Source: Sodiomyces alkalinus F11
Lineage: Eukaryota; Ascomycota; Sordariomycetes; Glomerellales; Plectosphaerellaceae
Direction of reading: 5' to 3'
Length of the DNA: 64,000 nt
Assembly (NCBI RefSeq): GCF_003711515.1
Contig: NW_021167080.1
Span: 5,226,346-5,290,345 of the forward strand
The notes under the pieces were generated by a model, which made no database searches, was not told the origin of the DNA, and saw only the letters and a program-made list of their open reading frames with translations. The first letter of the stretch is position 1, and every line of letters starts with the position of its first letter. The translations under genes were made by a program, and so were the position numbers. Positions 34,364 through 49,344 of this stretch are shown one piece after another.

Positions 34364-36643
34364 ATGGCAACGGTTCAGCAACTGTCCGCTGGGCCGACCC
34401 CCGCGCGGCCACGAAGCACCAATGGGACTAGGGATGGCGATATGGATGTCGACTCTAGTCCTTCACCGGAGCTCTCTCGGACAGCGAGCAAGTTTGGCAG
34501 TGAGCCTCAAAGGGGAGACCCGCGGATCGTTGTCATTATATACGGGGACGGTCAGGATGGAATTGTTTCCACCTTTGCCGAGGTCCTTGGGAAGCCTCTA
34601 GGTCTGAAATCTGGCTTCAGTGAAGTCAGCACTGCAGACAAAGGCCTGGTCATTGGCATTCAAGCCGGAGCCGCGAAAAATGACATTGCCGCTCGGAACA
34701 AGGATCTAGTGGTGGCCATCAATGCCCACTGTGTCGACCTCGGAATGCCGCCCGATGTGTACCTGTCGGAGCAGTGCGATTATGAGTTCTTGTACACGAA
34801 GGCCCCCTTTTTTCGGCGCGATTTGTCGCGGTTCATCTCCTTCACCCTGGGGCAGATTAACCACCACGAGACATTGATGGCGAAACCTCGGACGTACTTC
34901 ATATCGACAACCTTTCCTGACGTTAGCGCAGCGTTACCTAACCTCGACATTTTGACCGTTGGCGCAGATGCAGTGGAACTTCGGGTGGACTTATTGAAAG
35001 AGCCCACTGGCGACGGGACTTACTCGGCCGTTCCCAGTCTCAGCTATGTCGGCCGACAGGTCATGCTTTTACGGCAACGAACCGAGCTGCCTCTCATATT
35101 CACGACGAGGTGCACAAGGGAGAACGGCCGGTTCCCCATGGGAGATCCCGATTTGTACTATGAATACCTCTATCGAGCCATCCAGTGGGGAGTCGAATAC
35201 ATCGATGTCGAGCTCTGGCTGCCTGAGGAGATTAGGAAACGACTTTTCGAGGTGAGAGGCAACAGCAGGATCATGTCCGCTTTTCATGACTTCTCTGGTA
35301 CCTTCCGCTGGCCCTCGCCTGAAGCCCAACAAGTGTACGTCGAATCCAGCAAGTACGCGGACATAGTCAAGATGATCGCGATTATCAACGACCATCATGA
35401 GAACTTCGAGCTCGAGTATTTCCGGTCAAAGATGAGGGCTGAGTACCCCGACTCCCCACCCTTCTCCGGCGTCAACATGGAGGAGACCGGTCAGTTCTCC
35501 AGGACGCTCAACAAAGTCTTCACCCCTATCACACACCCTCTACTCCCTATTGTCGCCGCACCGGGTCAGATGAGTGCCTCGGAGATCAATACGGCCCTTT
35601 CCCTGCTGGGCCAGCTGCCCAAGAAGACCATCTGGGGAATCACGAGCCCATTATTTCGAAGCTCCATACCGCAAGCGCCTTTCTTTGAAAAATGTTTCAA
35701 CGAACTGGGTCTGCCCCATCAATTTGCCGTCGTAGAACGGCAACCGAATAACGTGGCTAGCGTGGAAGCATGGTGTAACCAGAAGAACTTTGGCGGTGCT
35801 TACTTGAGCCCTCCGGTATCATGGAGCAGCCTTTTGAAGCACAGTGCTTTCTTCGCATCGCTGAACAACGGCAGGGGTCCTGAGCTCACCGAGGCCGCCC
35901 GCGTTATTGGGACAGTCGACACCATTGTTGTCAGGACAGCATCATCACTTTCCCCCCCATCGGGTCCCGCGTCAATATCACCAAGCCCACCCAACCACGG
36001 CACCAACACCACGGCCGGGCTCAGCTCGGCAATCTCCAACCTGCCACCCAACACGTCTCTTGTCCTGGATAACGCAAGCTGGAAGGGCATTCTGAGTGCG
36101 TTGACTCGGGACCTAGCGCCCTCTGCTTACTTTGGCCGATCTGCCGTGGCTTTGGCATCCTCGGGGGATGACGCGGCTTCCGTCATATTCGCATTGAGAG
36201 CTTTGAACATTTCCAAAATCTACACCGTTGGTTTCAAGACCCCGCCGGTGCTTGCCAAGAATGGACCTGCCATTGAACCATTCAACAGCCTGGAAAGCCT
36301 GCAACGCGCACGCATGGTGGGGGATGACGCCGCGCCGTTCGTCATCGTCTCGGCGTTGGGTCCTGAAAAGAGCAACTTGGTCGGGATGTTGGTTCGAGTG
36401 TTCGGAGCTACGGGGCGTGGGAGCTCCTCCAACAATACGAGGAAGGTGTTCCTAGATCTTGCAGACACTGCCAGCGCGCGGAAGGGGGGCGATCCCAGCA
36501 TCGTGGCTGAGCAGATTGGTTTCTCGGCCTACAGCTCGGCGGACACGGCGGCTTTCACGACGGTAGAGACATTGAGACTGTTAGTTGGGCAGAACGTACC
36601 CTACAGCTTTGTCAGGCTGGCAAGTGGCCGGAGTCTGTTTTGA
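34364..36643 (+). CDS. Quinate/shikimate pathway repressor-like protein (QutR / qa-1S family)
   Basis: This is an intronless ORF of 759 aa related to the C-terminal part of the AROM pentafunctional enzyme, the origin of the fungal quinate repressor. Residues ~43-150 match the shikimate-kinase-derived part but lack a usable P-loop ([10 protein letters not shown]). A type I 3-dehydroquinase domain follows at ~160-400. In it the residues equivalent to the catalytic His (SAFHDF, His308) and Schiff-base Lys (ADIVKMI, Lys336) are both retained, 28 residues apart. The shikimate-dehydrogenase-like part at ~410-750 is degenerate: the SxSxxHN-type motif reads [11 protein letters not shown] and the catalytic Lys position is absent ([10 protein letters not shown]). 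Known QutR proteins (~900 aa) act by binding the QutA activator. This one is shorter, mainly in the kinase-like part. Repressor function is inferred; no quinate enzymes are nearby. Confidence 0.85.
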   Translation: MATVQQLSAGPTPARPRSTNGTRDGDMDVDSSPSPELSRTASKFGSEPQRGDPRIVVIIYGDGQDGIVSTFAEVLGKPLGLKSGFSEVSTADKGLVIGIQAGAAKNDIAARNKDLVVAINAHCVDLGMPPDVYLSEQCDYEFLYTKAPFFRRDLSRFISFTLGQINHHETLMAKPRTYFISTTFPDVSAALPNLDILTVGADAVELRVDLLKEPTGDGTYSAVPSLSYVGRQVMLLRQRTELPLIFTTRCTRENGRFPMGDPDLYYEYLYRAIQWGVEYIDVELWLPEEIRKRLFEVRGNSRIMSAFHDFSGTFRWPSPEAQQVYVESSKYADIVKMIAIINDHHENFELEYFRSKMRAEYPDSPPFSGVNMEETGQFSRTLNKVFTPITHPLLPIVAAPGQMSASEINTALSLLGQLPKKTIWGITSPLFRSSIPQAPFFEKCFNELGLPHQFAVVERQPNNVASVEAWCNQKNFGGAYLSPPVSWSSLLKHSAFFASLNNGRGPELTEAARVIGTVDTIVVRTASSLSPPSGPASISPSPPNHGTNTTAGLSSAISNLPPNTSLVLDNASWKGILSALTRDLAPSAYFGRSAVALASSGDDAASVIFALRALNISKIYTVGFKTPPVLAKNGPAIEPFNSLESLQRARMVGDDAAPFVIVSALGPEKSNLVGMLVRVFGATGRGSSSNNTRKVFLDLADTASARKGGDPSIVAEQIGFSAYSSADTAAFTTVETLRLLVGQNVPYSFVRLASGRSLF

Positions 36644-39027
36644 TTGAGCACGGGGCCTCGGTGCGACGATGCTCGGAAAAGGGGGCCCGCGTGCCTGATT
36701 TCTTTTTCTTGATTTTCCTCGCAAATCACGCCCATAAAGCGGGGAAATTCGATTTTGGGGATATGCCATGCCATGCTTTCGGCTCGCTCATAGCAACGGG
36801 CTGCATTGGCAGAATAACACACAAGTCCAGCGTCGATGGAACTTTGGTCTTTTTTCAACCATCATGCAAGTCCTGAGCCGCGAACGAAGAGATGCGCGTA
36901 TGTTGATGACACTCAGGAGAGCTTGAAAAAGCTCGTGCCAGGAAATCGCCGAGAAACGCGCCGGATATTGATTGGGTTCGGTCTACAACACATGTCCACT
37001 CCGGCATAGCATTTGTACCCCCCTCTATTCTTCCAGCACCCTTGTCGAGCGTAGAAGAGGTGTTATGGGGCCTTGAGCTAGGAGTCATAACTCCTCGAGG
37101 CCACAGAATCTTTTTGCATGCATGCATACATACACGGCGTTATTCCGAGAGAGTGGTTTACGACAGCATGTTGGGTACCGCGATTCTTTTCTTCCTCGTT
37201 TTCTCACACTGCTTGTGGATCTACGTTTCTTTTAGCTACGAGGTTGGCTTTTCCTCTCGCAGTTTGGCATGGATTATGGAACCTATGGGGCGGTGTCTAT
37301 CCCATTATCTAGGTACACACACGACTCGAGACTTGTTCGTTTGCGAGGGGGCATTCTCCGTACATGTAGATATGTGGAAACTTTGCTGGGTTGACGTGGG
37401 TGTACGTACAGTCCGGGCACAGGCTGTCGCGTGTGGTTGACCCAAATCGAATCTCCGCCTAAGAAGTCGGGCTGTTCTGTTCCAGGCAGGCGAGGAGGTA
37501 GAGACGAATAATGAGGTTCTCGATATCAGTCGTACCCTGTGAGGTTTGAGGGCGAGTTTCAGGGTCTCCAGAAGAAGCGGGATGAGTAGCTCCGTCGGGA
37601 GTTTTGTCTCCGGGATGGTCCCTCTTCTCGCCCCGTCAAAAGGAGCCAGTGAAGGACGAGACTCATGATTGCTGTGCAATCATGAAGCGATTTAAGAGGC
37701 GGACGGAGGTCAGGCTTGTGAACACTCGCCTGCCTCTAGTTGATTATCCAGGGTTCTGGAACGATACGAGAGTGACGAGTAAGAGAGCGGCAAAGCCGGG
37801 CAAACGCACTCCCGCATGACGTCTCGGCGACAAAGCTGGGGGCCGCCGTTCTGGCCGTTCGGGGTGCGCTCGGTAAGTCGAGGCCGAGATGGACGTCGTG
37901 TCCAACCTCACTCCTTGATGTAAGGGCGGGTACAACGTAGGGTACAACGTAAGGTACCGACATGTACGGATACGGATACGTACCCCAGCTGCACAATCTG
38001 GAAAGCCGGAAAGCTTCTCCTCTATCCGCAAAGAAGATGCGGAGAAAGAAACAGGACGGGCCTCCTTCCCCCCCCCTTCCCCCCCCCCCCCCCCCCCCCC
38101 CTTTCCGTTCCTAATAGGTAAGTTACGACCGGGGCTCCACAACGAGTCCCCCCCTTGCACCATCCTATCCCGTAGTAGGAGCTCGGAGTCAAAGCAGGCG
38201 TGTTTTTAATATACTACTTCGTAGGTAGCCCCTAATAAGGTACCCAATTACCGCGTGTGTCTACCAAGCATGAACCGAAGTACGAAGAGACAGGCTTTTG
38301 ACCCCCTCACGCGTCGACCCCAGTTCCGCAAGGTACGCACCTTGCTGGCGGCTACTGCTACCTTTGTTCATGCATTCGACAAACGTCGTAGAATGGAACT
38401 TCAACTTTCCTTTCCTCCAGAAGAAACCTCGGCCACCTTTCCATCCCTTCGGCGCCCCTAACCCCTAACCCCGGTCACCCAAATCCCCCATCACCATTCT
38501 GTCTCCAGCTTCCTCTGGCACTCCACATTCTCACGGCGATTATGATGGCGTCGTAGTCTCCATCATAGGGGGATCGATCACTCGAGCTTGGCTTGTTCTA
38601 ATTGTTTTTGTCGCTGCATCTCCATATCGACATGTAGACTACCTAGAAGACGAAGACACACACCCCCTTTCGAAACGTCCTCTCACCTACGCCGGAATTG
38701 CCATTCACTCGCTGCTCTTGCTGTCGCGGAATTCCTTCTCGCCATCATTACCGCTGATCATCCGTCCTCTTTTGTTCCATTCACCGTCACTCACAACAAC
38801 CGCTCGTCTCGATCTGAACATCCGGATTCCGCTCAAACCACGCCATCCAGCCCCCCAGCCTACCTCCAAACCTTCGACATGTCCTGCAGCCATTCAGTTC
38901 GATATTGAGTTATACCAAACAACATCGGGGCGACCCGTCGCCCGCCTCTCGAGGGGCTCCTCGAATGACCGACTTCTGCTGTTCCCCGCGCACGGTCGTC
39001 GTCGCGACGCCCTTCTGACCCCTTTCC
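36644..39027. other. 2.4-kb intergenic region with a poly-C tract
   Basis: This region holds the 3' UTR of the quinate-repressor-like gene, the GTACGGATACGGATACGTAC motif at about 37964-37983, a poly-C tract (38070-38101) and a long, pyrimidine-rich leader before the Zn2Cys6 gene. I see no supported ORF. Confidence 0.55.
38070..38101. repeat. Poly-C tract
   Basis: Runs of C broken only by TT give about 32 bp with more than 20 consecutive C at the right end. The complementary strand is poly-G and could form quadruplexes. The exact length is likely to vary between reads and isolates. Confidence 0.9.
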
Positions 39028-42294
<3,267 letters not shown>

Positions 42295-44573
42295 TTGGAT
42301 ATCTCGATGCTGGCAGTTTCCGGTTCATTTCAGCTTTTCCCCGGCGGATTGACATCTCGCAGAGGACATGAGGGGCATGATGACTCGATTATCCCAAAGT
42401 CGGAAGCGGACCGTTCACAGGAAAAGGGTCTTTTTCTTCTTCTTTTCTTCTTTTGATATATACGCAAGCGGGTGTTTTTTTGCTTCGGATGGCTATTTTT
42501 GCACTGATGTATTGATACCAAGGGTGCTGTTATCTATTTTGTGAAAGCTTCCTCGCTTTCTCCGTGTTAAGTTAAGATGGTGATGTATGGAAGAAGTGCA
42601 GTAAGATAGCAACCACCAGCTATACAAACGGACTTGGGCTTATGCTATCAGCTCAGTAGGGGCAGCTATCAAGGCGCAACCTGGAACCGATCATATGAAG
42701 CTGTTTCTTCAATATGGGTAAGGCGAAGGACTTGCCTACCGTGTTCGAGGGAAGCTCAGCTGGGCTGTTCTTTGCGTTTACATGTCAAGTACTCCATACG
42801 GTTACTCGTGTCCTTACTATTCTGTTTCCAGGAAAGATGGCATATGCGTAAAATATAGGTATGCATGGATAGACGAGAGACGTTGTCGAGTCGGAATGGA
42901 GGTGGCGGGCTACCGAGTGCTGTCTTTCTCTACATACGAGCGTTCGTATTCGGGCCGAACTCGGCTTTACGACATCTTCAGTGGCTTCTGTGGTTTCCAA
43001 ACCGAACCGCTGGGATGGAAGAGAAAGTGGGGTAATGACGTCCACTTTTGTTAGTGAATTATTAGTGGCTTCGCTTGCTTCCGTGCACGGCTTCATCTTA
43101 ACTCTGGACTTTTATTCTTCTTCCTTTGTTCCCCGGTATATCACACTCTTATCCTGTCTGCTTTTCGAATCCTAATATAAGAGTAACGTAACGTACTGCG
43201 AGCCGAAGAAACAAAATACATTCAGTTAAAGTACCTGGACCGCTAGGTCTTTGGTCAGGGGACCGCGATTATTCACTTGGTCGTCTCCTGACGGAAAATA
43301 GCGGTGCTGGTGCTAGTGCTGGCGCCCGGCGTCCGGCCTAAACTCCCGGGTAGGGACTCATGTAAGTCGTCGTTTGTCCTACCTTAGTCTCTTCCCACAC
43401 TTGTCCCCCGGTTTTCTTCGTCTTATTTTACCCCCCCATTACGAAGTTACACAAAACAAAATATAATTACACGTAGGTGGTAGCTGGACTTGCCCAACTG
43501 TTATTAGTTCCCCACCTTACACCTTTTTGTCCTCCCCGCTCCGCTTCGTCTAAGTTTGCGGAGTAATTGCCTAGGTACCTATTGATTAATCCACGTACCG
43601 ATGATGTCAGTTTCAGGAGCCACGCACCTCACTTGGCAGGACCTATTTCCTAGCTCCTTCTCCATCCCGACTCGTCATTGCTGACAGCCCAAGTCAAGCC
43701 ATTGCAATGTTTCTGCCCACCTTTGTTGGCACGATGTTCGTACCGGCTTCTTTTACTGAGTACCTACCTAGGTAGGTACTGTGGCCACTTCGTACTCCCC
43801 AAGTGCAGCCCTTACTCCGTACCGTACTGAGTACCGAGTACAACGTACCTTAATGTACACAACACAACACACCCTTTCTCCTCTTGACCAGCCACCTTCT
43901 CCCTCCTCTACGCCATAGTTTTTTGGATTCCTGTTACTGATCCCCAATCCCTGGACCTCGAATGCCCCCCCATCTCGCTTCTTCGGCTTCGGCGTTCGTC
44001 GCCCTGTCTTGTGTTACCTTTCCCCCTTAATCTTGTCTCACCCTTGATCGGGTTAACATAGAGATGTACGACCCCCGCAGTCCTCGACCTCTTGAATTCG
44101 TGTTTCCTATCTGGCTGGAGTAGAGATTCACCTTAACAGTTACTCATTGGCCCTGCGAAATCACGTATCTCGTTGCGAGCGCCCACCCTCCAGACTAAGG
44201 TAGGGAACGTTTTCTTTGAACTCATATTTGAACCGTAAGAAGATCACCGGTTTTTGACTATCAAATCCCCATACAGGGGAAGAGGGGTGTCTGCTTACGA
44301 CTGAAGGATCTACTTTGGCCTAGGTACCGTTCATACCTGCTCGACGTCACCGCCCCGCTGCTTTCTCCCGTCTTCCCGCTCACTTTACCCTCGTCAACCT
44401 CGTCAACCTCGCCAACCTCGTCAACCTGCCCGGTAGTCGCCTCTCATGTCCAGCCACTTCCGGGGGAGCGATGGATCAAGACAATCACCGGTTTCCAACC
44501 GTTCCCCTGAGCCGTACCTACACTGTCAGCGCCGTTCACGAGATCTCCGCATTGTGGTGGCCGTGGCCGCCAC
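42295..44573. other. 2.3-kb intergenic region
   Basis: This includes the T-rich 3' UTR of the Zn2Cys6 gene, a dense set of GTAC-centred palindromes at about 43570-43860 (ACCTACCTAGGTAGGTAC, ACTCCGTACCGTACTGAGTAC) and a CTCGTCAAC tandem repeat (44390-44428) in the leader of the next gene. I see no supported ORF. Confidence 0.55.
44390..44428. repeat. CTCGTCAAC 9-bp tandem repeat
   Basis: Four near-perfect units (one reads CTCGCCAAC) lie about 150 bp upstream of the rhodopsin-MFS start, probably in the 5' leader. Confidence 0.85.
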
Positions 44574-47490
44574 ATGAAAGCAGACTCGGCTCTCTCCCCC
44601 CTCTGCCCTCTCTTCGCCATGTCAGCAACCGATGGTGAATCCCGCCACGTCCCTGACCGTGGCCCGGCCGTCTTCGCCGTCACCGTCGCGACCCTCGCCC
44701 TCGCGACCGTCTTTGTGGCTGCTAGGCTCTTTTGCCGCTCTGCCATTGTCAAGAGAATCAGCTGGGACGACAGGATCATGGGCTTGGGTTGGATACTTGC
44801 CTTCGGTCTGTCATTCACTATCGCATATGGCACGCAAAAAGGCCTGGGCAAGTACGACGATGACATCGATGCGGGCGACCTCGGGGCCCTGAGACGATGC
44901 GAATATGTCTTTTCTGTACTCTATGTTAGTCCTCCAGTGTATTCTTTTCATCCCTCCCTCCCTCCACCCCTGGCTGACTCCGACAATCGTCACACAGAAT
45001 CCGGCCCTCATGGCAACCAAGTCCAGCATCCTCGTCTTCTACCTCCGTCTTTCCAAGAACACGCAGAGGGTTTTACGCTTCGCTTCGTGGGCCACACTCG
45101 CCGTGGTAAACCTCGCCGGGGCCGTCCTTACTCTGGTGAACATATTCCAGTGCAGCCCTATCAATGCCGCCTGGCAAGTTTGGACCGAGCCAGTGCGGTG
45201 TATCCCACTCCTGACCCTGTTCATCTGCGCTGCCCCTGTTAACATCATCACCAACCTCGTCATCGTGGCGCTTCCTATTCCTGTCCTTACCAGCATGAGA
45301 TTGCCTCCCAGGCAAAAGTACATCCTGGTCTTCACTTTCTCACTCGGCATCTTCGTCACTGTTGTCGATGTTGTACGCATATATTACCTTCAGCAGGCCA
45401 TATCCGCCCCCGCTTCCCCCTCGACCGACCGAAAGTCCTCGTTTGGCGGTACGCACAATTTCGCCTGGAACTCGTCCTTGTCCTTCATGTGGAGTGCTGT
45501 CGAGGTCAATGTCGCCATGATCTGCGCCTGTATCCCAACCCTGAAGCCACTGATGGTTCGGATCCTCCCGGCCATGCTCATCGACCCGGACGGTACTCGG
45601 CGTAGTTCGAGCGGCCGCAAGGAGGGCTCGTCCGATGTCCCTAGTAGGCTTGGGGGTGGCAGTGGCAGTGGCAGTGACGACATTGGGATCCATGAGCCGG
45701 TCCCTGCCCGGGCCGCCGGTGGGCGTGAAAGAGGAGGAGGAGGAGGAGGAACGTGTACCGACACAGAGGCGGAGGCAAACGCAGACGAAGCCATGTCAGC
45801 TCTCGAGTTTATCACCATGCCCAGCAGGCTAAGCCGCACCACTAGTAACAATGCGACTGGACTCCGGAACGCTCAAACCATGCCGGCGGCTATGAGGGTT
45901 GGGCCACAAGCACAGGACAACTCGATTTACTTTGGCTTCGTCGATTTGAAACACCCGAAAAGCATGATCAAGTGCAACGCACGCGATTCCTTTCGGCACT
46001 GCCTTGTCGTCACGGTTCTCTTCTTCCTTTGGGGCATCTCGTACGGCCTCCTCAACACCCTCAATAATGCCGTTGCGGCCGTCTCCGAGATGACGGACGC
46101 GCAAAGACTGGGTCTCACGACTGCCTACTTCGGCTTCGGCTACTTCTGCGGGCCCTTGCTCGTGGGTGAATGGATACTGCGACGGGACGAACACCACAGG
46201 GTGCACCGAGCGAGGGATAAGGACGACACCAGTCGGAGCGTGGGCGGATTCAAGGCCACCTTCATCGTGGGCCTGTGCTTCTATGGCGTGGGGACCATTA
46301 TCTTTTGGCCTTCGGCCGTCATGGAATCGTGGGGTGGCTTCCTACTCAGCAACTTCGTCGTCGGCGTGGGCCTCTCCACCCTCGAGACGGGCGCCAACGC
46401 CTTCATGGTCCTGTGTGGGCCGGCACCATACGGCGAGAGCCGGCTGTGTCTCGCCCAGGCGGTCCAAGCCGTGGGCAGCGTCGTCAGCGTCCTGATGGCG
46501 CAAAAGGTCTTCTTCGACGAACTCGACGACGAGGCTGCCATCGAGTCACTATCGCTCCTGAGGATCCAGTGGACGTACCTCGCCATCACCCTTTTCTGCG
46601 CCGCCCTCGCCCTGTTCTTCTACTACGTGCGCCTCCCCGAAGTGGGGGACGCGGAACTTCAAGAAGCTGCCAACCGCCTGCCCGTTGACCCGGAGAAGCG
46701 TACCGCGTTCGGCGGCCTCCAGCTCCGAACCGTTTGTCTCGTCCTTGCCGTGACGGCTCAATATACATACACGGCGTGCCAGGAGTCTAACTCTATCTTC
46801 TTCCGACCGCTTCTCGACCCCCACCGAGTCGCCGGCGTAGCATACTCGAGCCCGCTCACCGCAGAGGACACAGACCAGCTTCCGGGCCTCGCGCTCTCCA
46901 TAGCGGACTATCGTCTTGTGGCGCACGCCGCCTTTGCGCTGTCTCGCTTCCTCGCTGCCTTCCTCACGTACATGGCGGTGAAGAACTCGCGTTTCCCCAG
47001 GCCCCGTACCCTTCTCGCCATTAGCGTCGCCGCCTCGTTCCTCTTCGCCCTCCTCGTCGTCGTCCTGCACCCGCAGGACCCCAATATGCTGGTCATCCCC
47101 GTCATTCTTTTCTACTTCGCGGAAGGGCCGTGCTGGCCCCTCATTTTCGCCATCGGCCTGCGAGGTCAGGGTCTTCGAACTAAACGCGCGGCGGCGTTCA
47201 TCACAATGGGCGGATCCGGGGCAGGATTTTTCCCTTTTGTTGTGTGGGCCATCACCCAACATGGAGGGACGGTGCAGCTGGGCTTCGTCGTGATTGTGGC
47301 GCTGTGCGTCGTCACGTTCGCGTATCCCTTGTTCCTTGGTGTGGTTCGTGATGCCCGGATCATGACGGATCCGCGAAACACCGTCGTCTTGAGCGGTGGC
47401 AGCCGAGTCGCGTCTCTGTCTAGATACAGAAGAGACCGGGGGGAGGGTTTCGACGGCGGGGATGCGGCGAGGACGTGGCCGCGGAGTTGA
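44574..47490 (+). CDS. Fusion protein: fungal rhodopsin-type seven-helix domain plus MFS permease
   Basis: Exon 1 is 44574-44924 and exon 2 is 44998-47490, with a 73-bp GT-AG intron; the product is 947 aa. Residues ~30-310 form a seven-helix domain of the fungal rhodopsin-domain integral-membrane family. Marks include ISWDDRIMGLGWILAFGLSF, GLGKYDDDI, YNPALMATKSSILVFYLRL spanning the splice, LVNIFQCSPI, and NSSLSFMWSAVEVNVAMICA. A Ser/Gly/acidic linker at ~312-428 contains GSGSGSDD and a Gly run. Residues ~447-900 form an MFS permease resembling the fucose/glucose-galactose type: LFFLWGISYGLLNTLNNAV, AYFGFGYFCGPLL, GVGLSTLETGANAFM, FAEGPCWPLIFAIGLRGQG. Linker and permease lie in one uninterrupted exon, so the fusion is not a splicing artefact. 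Start alternatives are 44574 and Met16 (44619). Substrate and ligand are unknown. Confidence 0.87.
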
Positions 47491-48306
47491 ACCGAGAAAT
47501 CGCACGGAGGCAAGGTGCCGCTGGACGCCCGTCTTACGCGGAACTGGATTGGAATGGTGATATGAACAGAAATACATGAGTTTATCTGCCGAGTCGATTT
47601 GCGTATACCCTTGGCAAGTCAGAAATCTTATAATATATCAAGATATGAGAAAACAATGTCTCCGTTGTAATAACGTGGTAGGAATCGGAGTTGAGAGTGA
47701 CATAAGCTTTGCTCCGGAGTCCGTGTCGCTTTCTTGACGCCACGCCGTGTTGCGGTTACCTGCTATCGCCTATGTTACCTCATAGCGGATATAGCATGGT
47801 TTTGCCTAGAGGGCTGCGATCTCAGCGAAACAAGTACAGGGTACGAACATCAAGGTACAATAATCGGGGAAGGACTGGGGCGTCCGTGCTGCGCGACATT
47901 TTATGAATATCACTAAGGTACCTTAGGTACCGCGTAATTTACTCCGTAAGGGTACGTACCTTACTCTTCGGTACCTTACGGAGTACCGTACTCAACATCT
48001 TCAGGTTCTCGTCCCCGTCAAGCCAGCTTATGTAATAATACATTGTGCGCACGAGCCATTCGGCATGAATCAGCCAATCATTGCCCAGTCATTGCAATTA
48101 GTAGCGAAGGAGGCGAAAACCAGCGGAAGGGTCAACATCAACCAAAGCCGATTGCCTTCTTTCTCTGACCTCGAGGCGAGACTTCGGACATAATAATCCC
48201 CCCCTCAACCCCTCGCAGCGAAGCGCAGCTACGAACCGTCTCGACGCGACCCCTCTCCACTCCTTTTCGATCTCTCCTCTCAAATCGAGAGCACATTTTC
48301 TTCACA
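47491..48306. other. Intergenic region upstream of complex I subunit gene
   Basis: This 0.8-kb region contains dense GGTACC / TACGGAGTAC palindromes at about 47917-47998. I see no gene. Confidence 0.6.
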
Positions 48307-49344
48307 ATGCTTCATTCATTGAGGCCAGCAGCCTCGATGGCTCTGCGTGGTAGGTTCCAACGTCCACCGACCGTGTTTGCCGGCAAGGCCCATTGCCACT
48401 CGAATTGGAAGAGAGAGAGAAAAAAGGAGGAAAAAAGAAAACGAAGGGGATGAAAGGGATCATGAGGAAGGAGGGACTGCAGAAATAACAGGCTAACGAA
48501 GATGCGTCTCCGTCCTACAGCCAAGCCCGCGGCTTCCTCGCTCGTCCGGATCGCGCCTCGCGCCATTGCCGCTGCTCCCATCTCGACATCTTCCCGCAAG
48601 GATGCCGCTAGCGCTCTCACGCCCCAGGGGACCAGCGTCCTGCCGCGCAGGGAAGTGCCTCTCCCCAGCCAGGAGGGTACCAAGAGCGTGGTTCAATATG
48701 CTCTGTACGTTTCCCGCCACCCATTTTCAATTTATTTTTCTCCAGACACCATGAAAGGAGGGTCGAGCTGCAAGGATCCAAAAGAGAACGAAATAAAATG
48801 GAAGGAAAAAAAAAGAAGAAGAAAAAAACCACTGCAAGAAAGGAGAGGAAAACACAATCATGACATGAACTAACGATGGGTTGTCCCCTGCAGCACCACC
48901 CTCGACGTGATAGTAAACTGGGCCCGCCAGTCCTCGCTCTGGCCCATGACCTTCGGCCTCGCCTGCTGCGCCGTGGAGATGATGCACCTCTCGACCCCGC
49001 GCTACGACCAGGACCGCCTGGGCATCATCTTCCGCGCCTCGCCGCGCCAGTCGGACGTGATGATCGTGGCCGGCACCCTCACCAACAAGATGGCCCCCGC
49101 CCTGCGCCAGGTGTACGACCAGATGCCCGAGCCCCGCTGGGTCATCTCCATGGGCTCCTGCGCCAACGGCGGCGGCTACTACCACTACAGCTACTCCGTC
49201 GTCCGCGGCTGCGACCGCATCGTCCCCGTCGACGTCTACGTCCCCGGCTGCCCGCCGACCTCCGAGGCCCTCATGTACGGCATTTTCCAGCTGCAGAGGA
49301 AGATGCGGAATACCAAGATCACCCGCATGTGGTACCGCAAGTAA
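48307..49344 (+). CDS. NADH:ubiquinone oxidoreductase PSST/NDUFS7 subunit (mitochondrial complex I)
   Basis: This peripheral-arm subunit of respiratory complex I carries cluster N2, the last iron-sulfur cluster before ubiquinone. Exons are 48307-48349, 48521-48704 and 48894-49344, with introns of 171 and 189 bp, giving 225 aa, the usual fungal length. The N-terminal ~40 residues ([19 protein letters not shown] and onwards) are an Arg/Ala/Ser mitochondrial presequence. The four [4Fe-4S] ligands are visible: adjacent Cys100-Cys101 ([11 protein letters not shown]), Cys165 (MGSCANGGG) and Cys195 (VPGCPPTSE). The domain is otherwise complete up to the basic end [11 protein letters not shown]. Neurospora's orthologue is the 19.3-kDa subunit. 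The gene is convergent with RSP5. Confidence 0.97.

Noticed and set aside
46549..47577. Minus-strand ORF of 342 aa
   Set aside because: Antisense of the MFS half of the fusion protein; charged, no domain.
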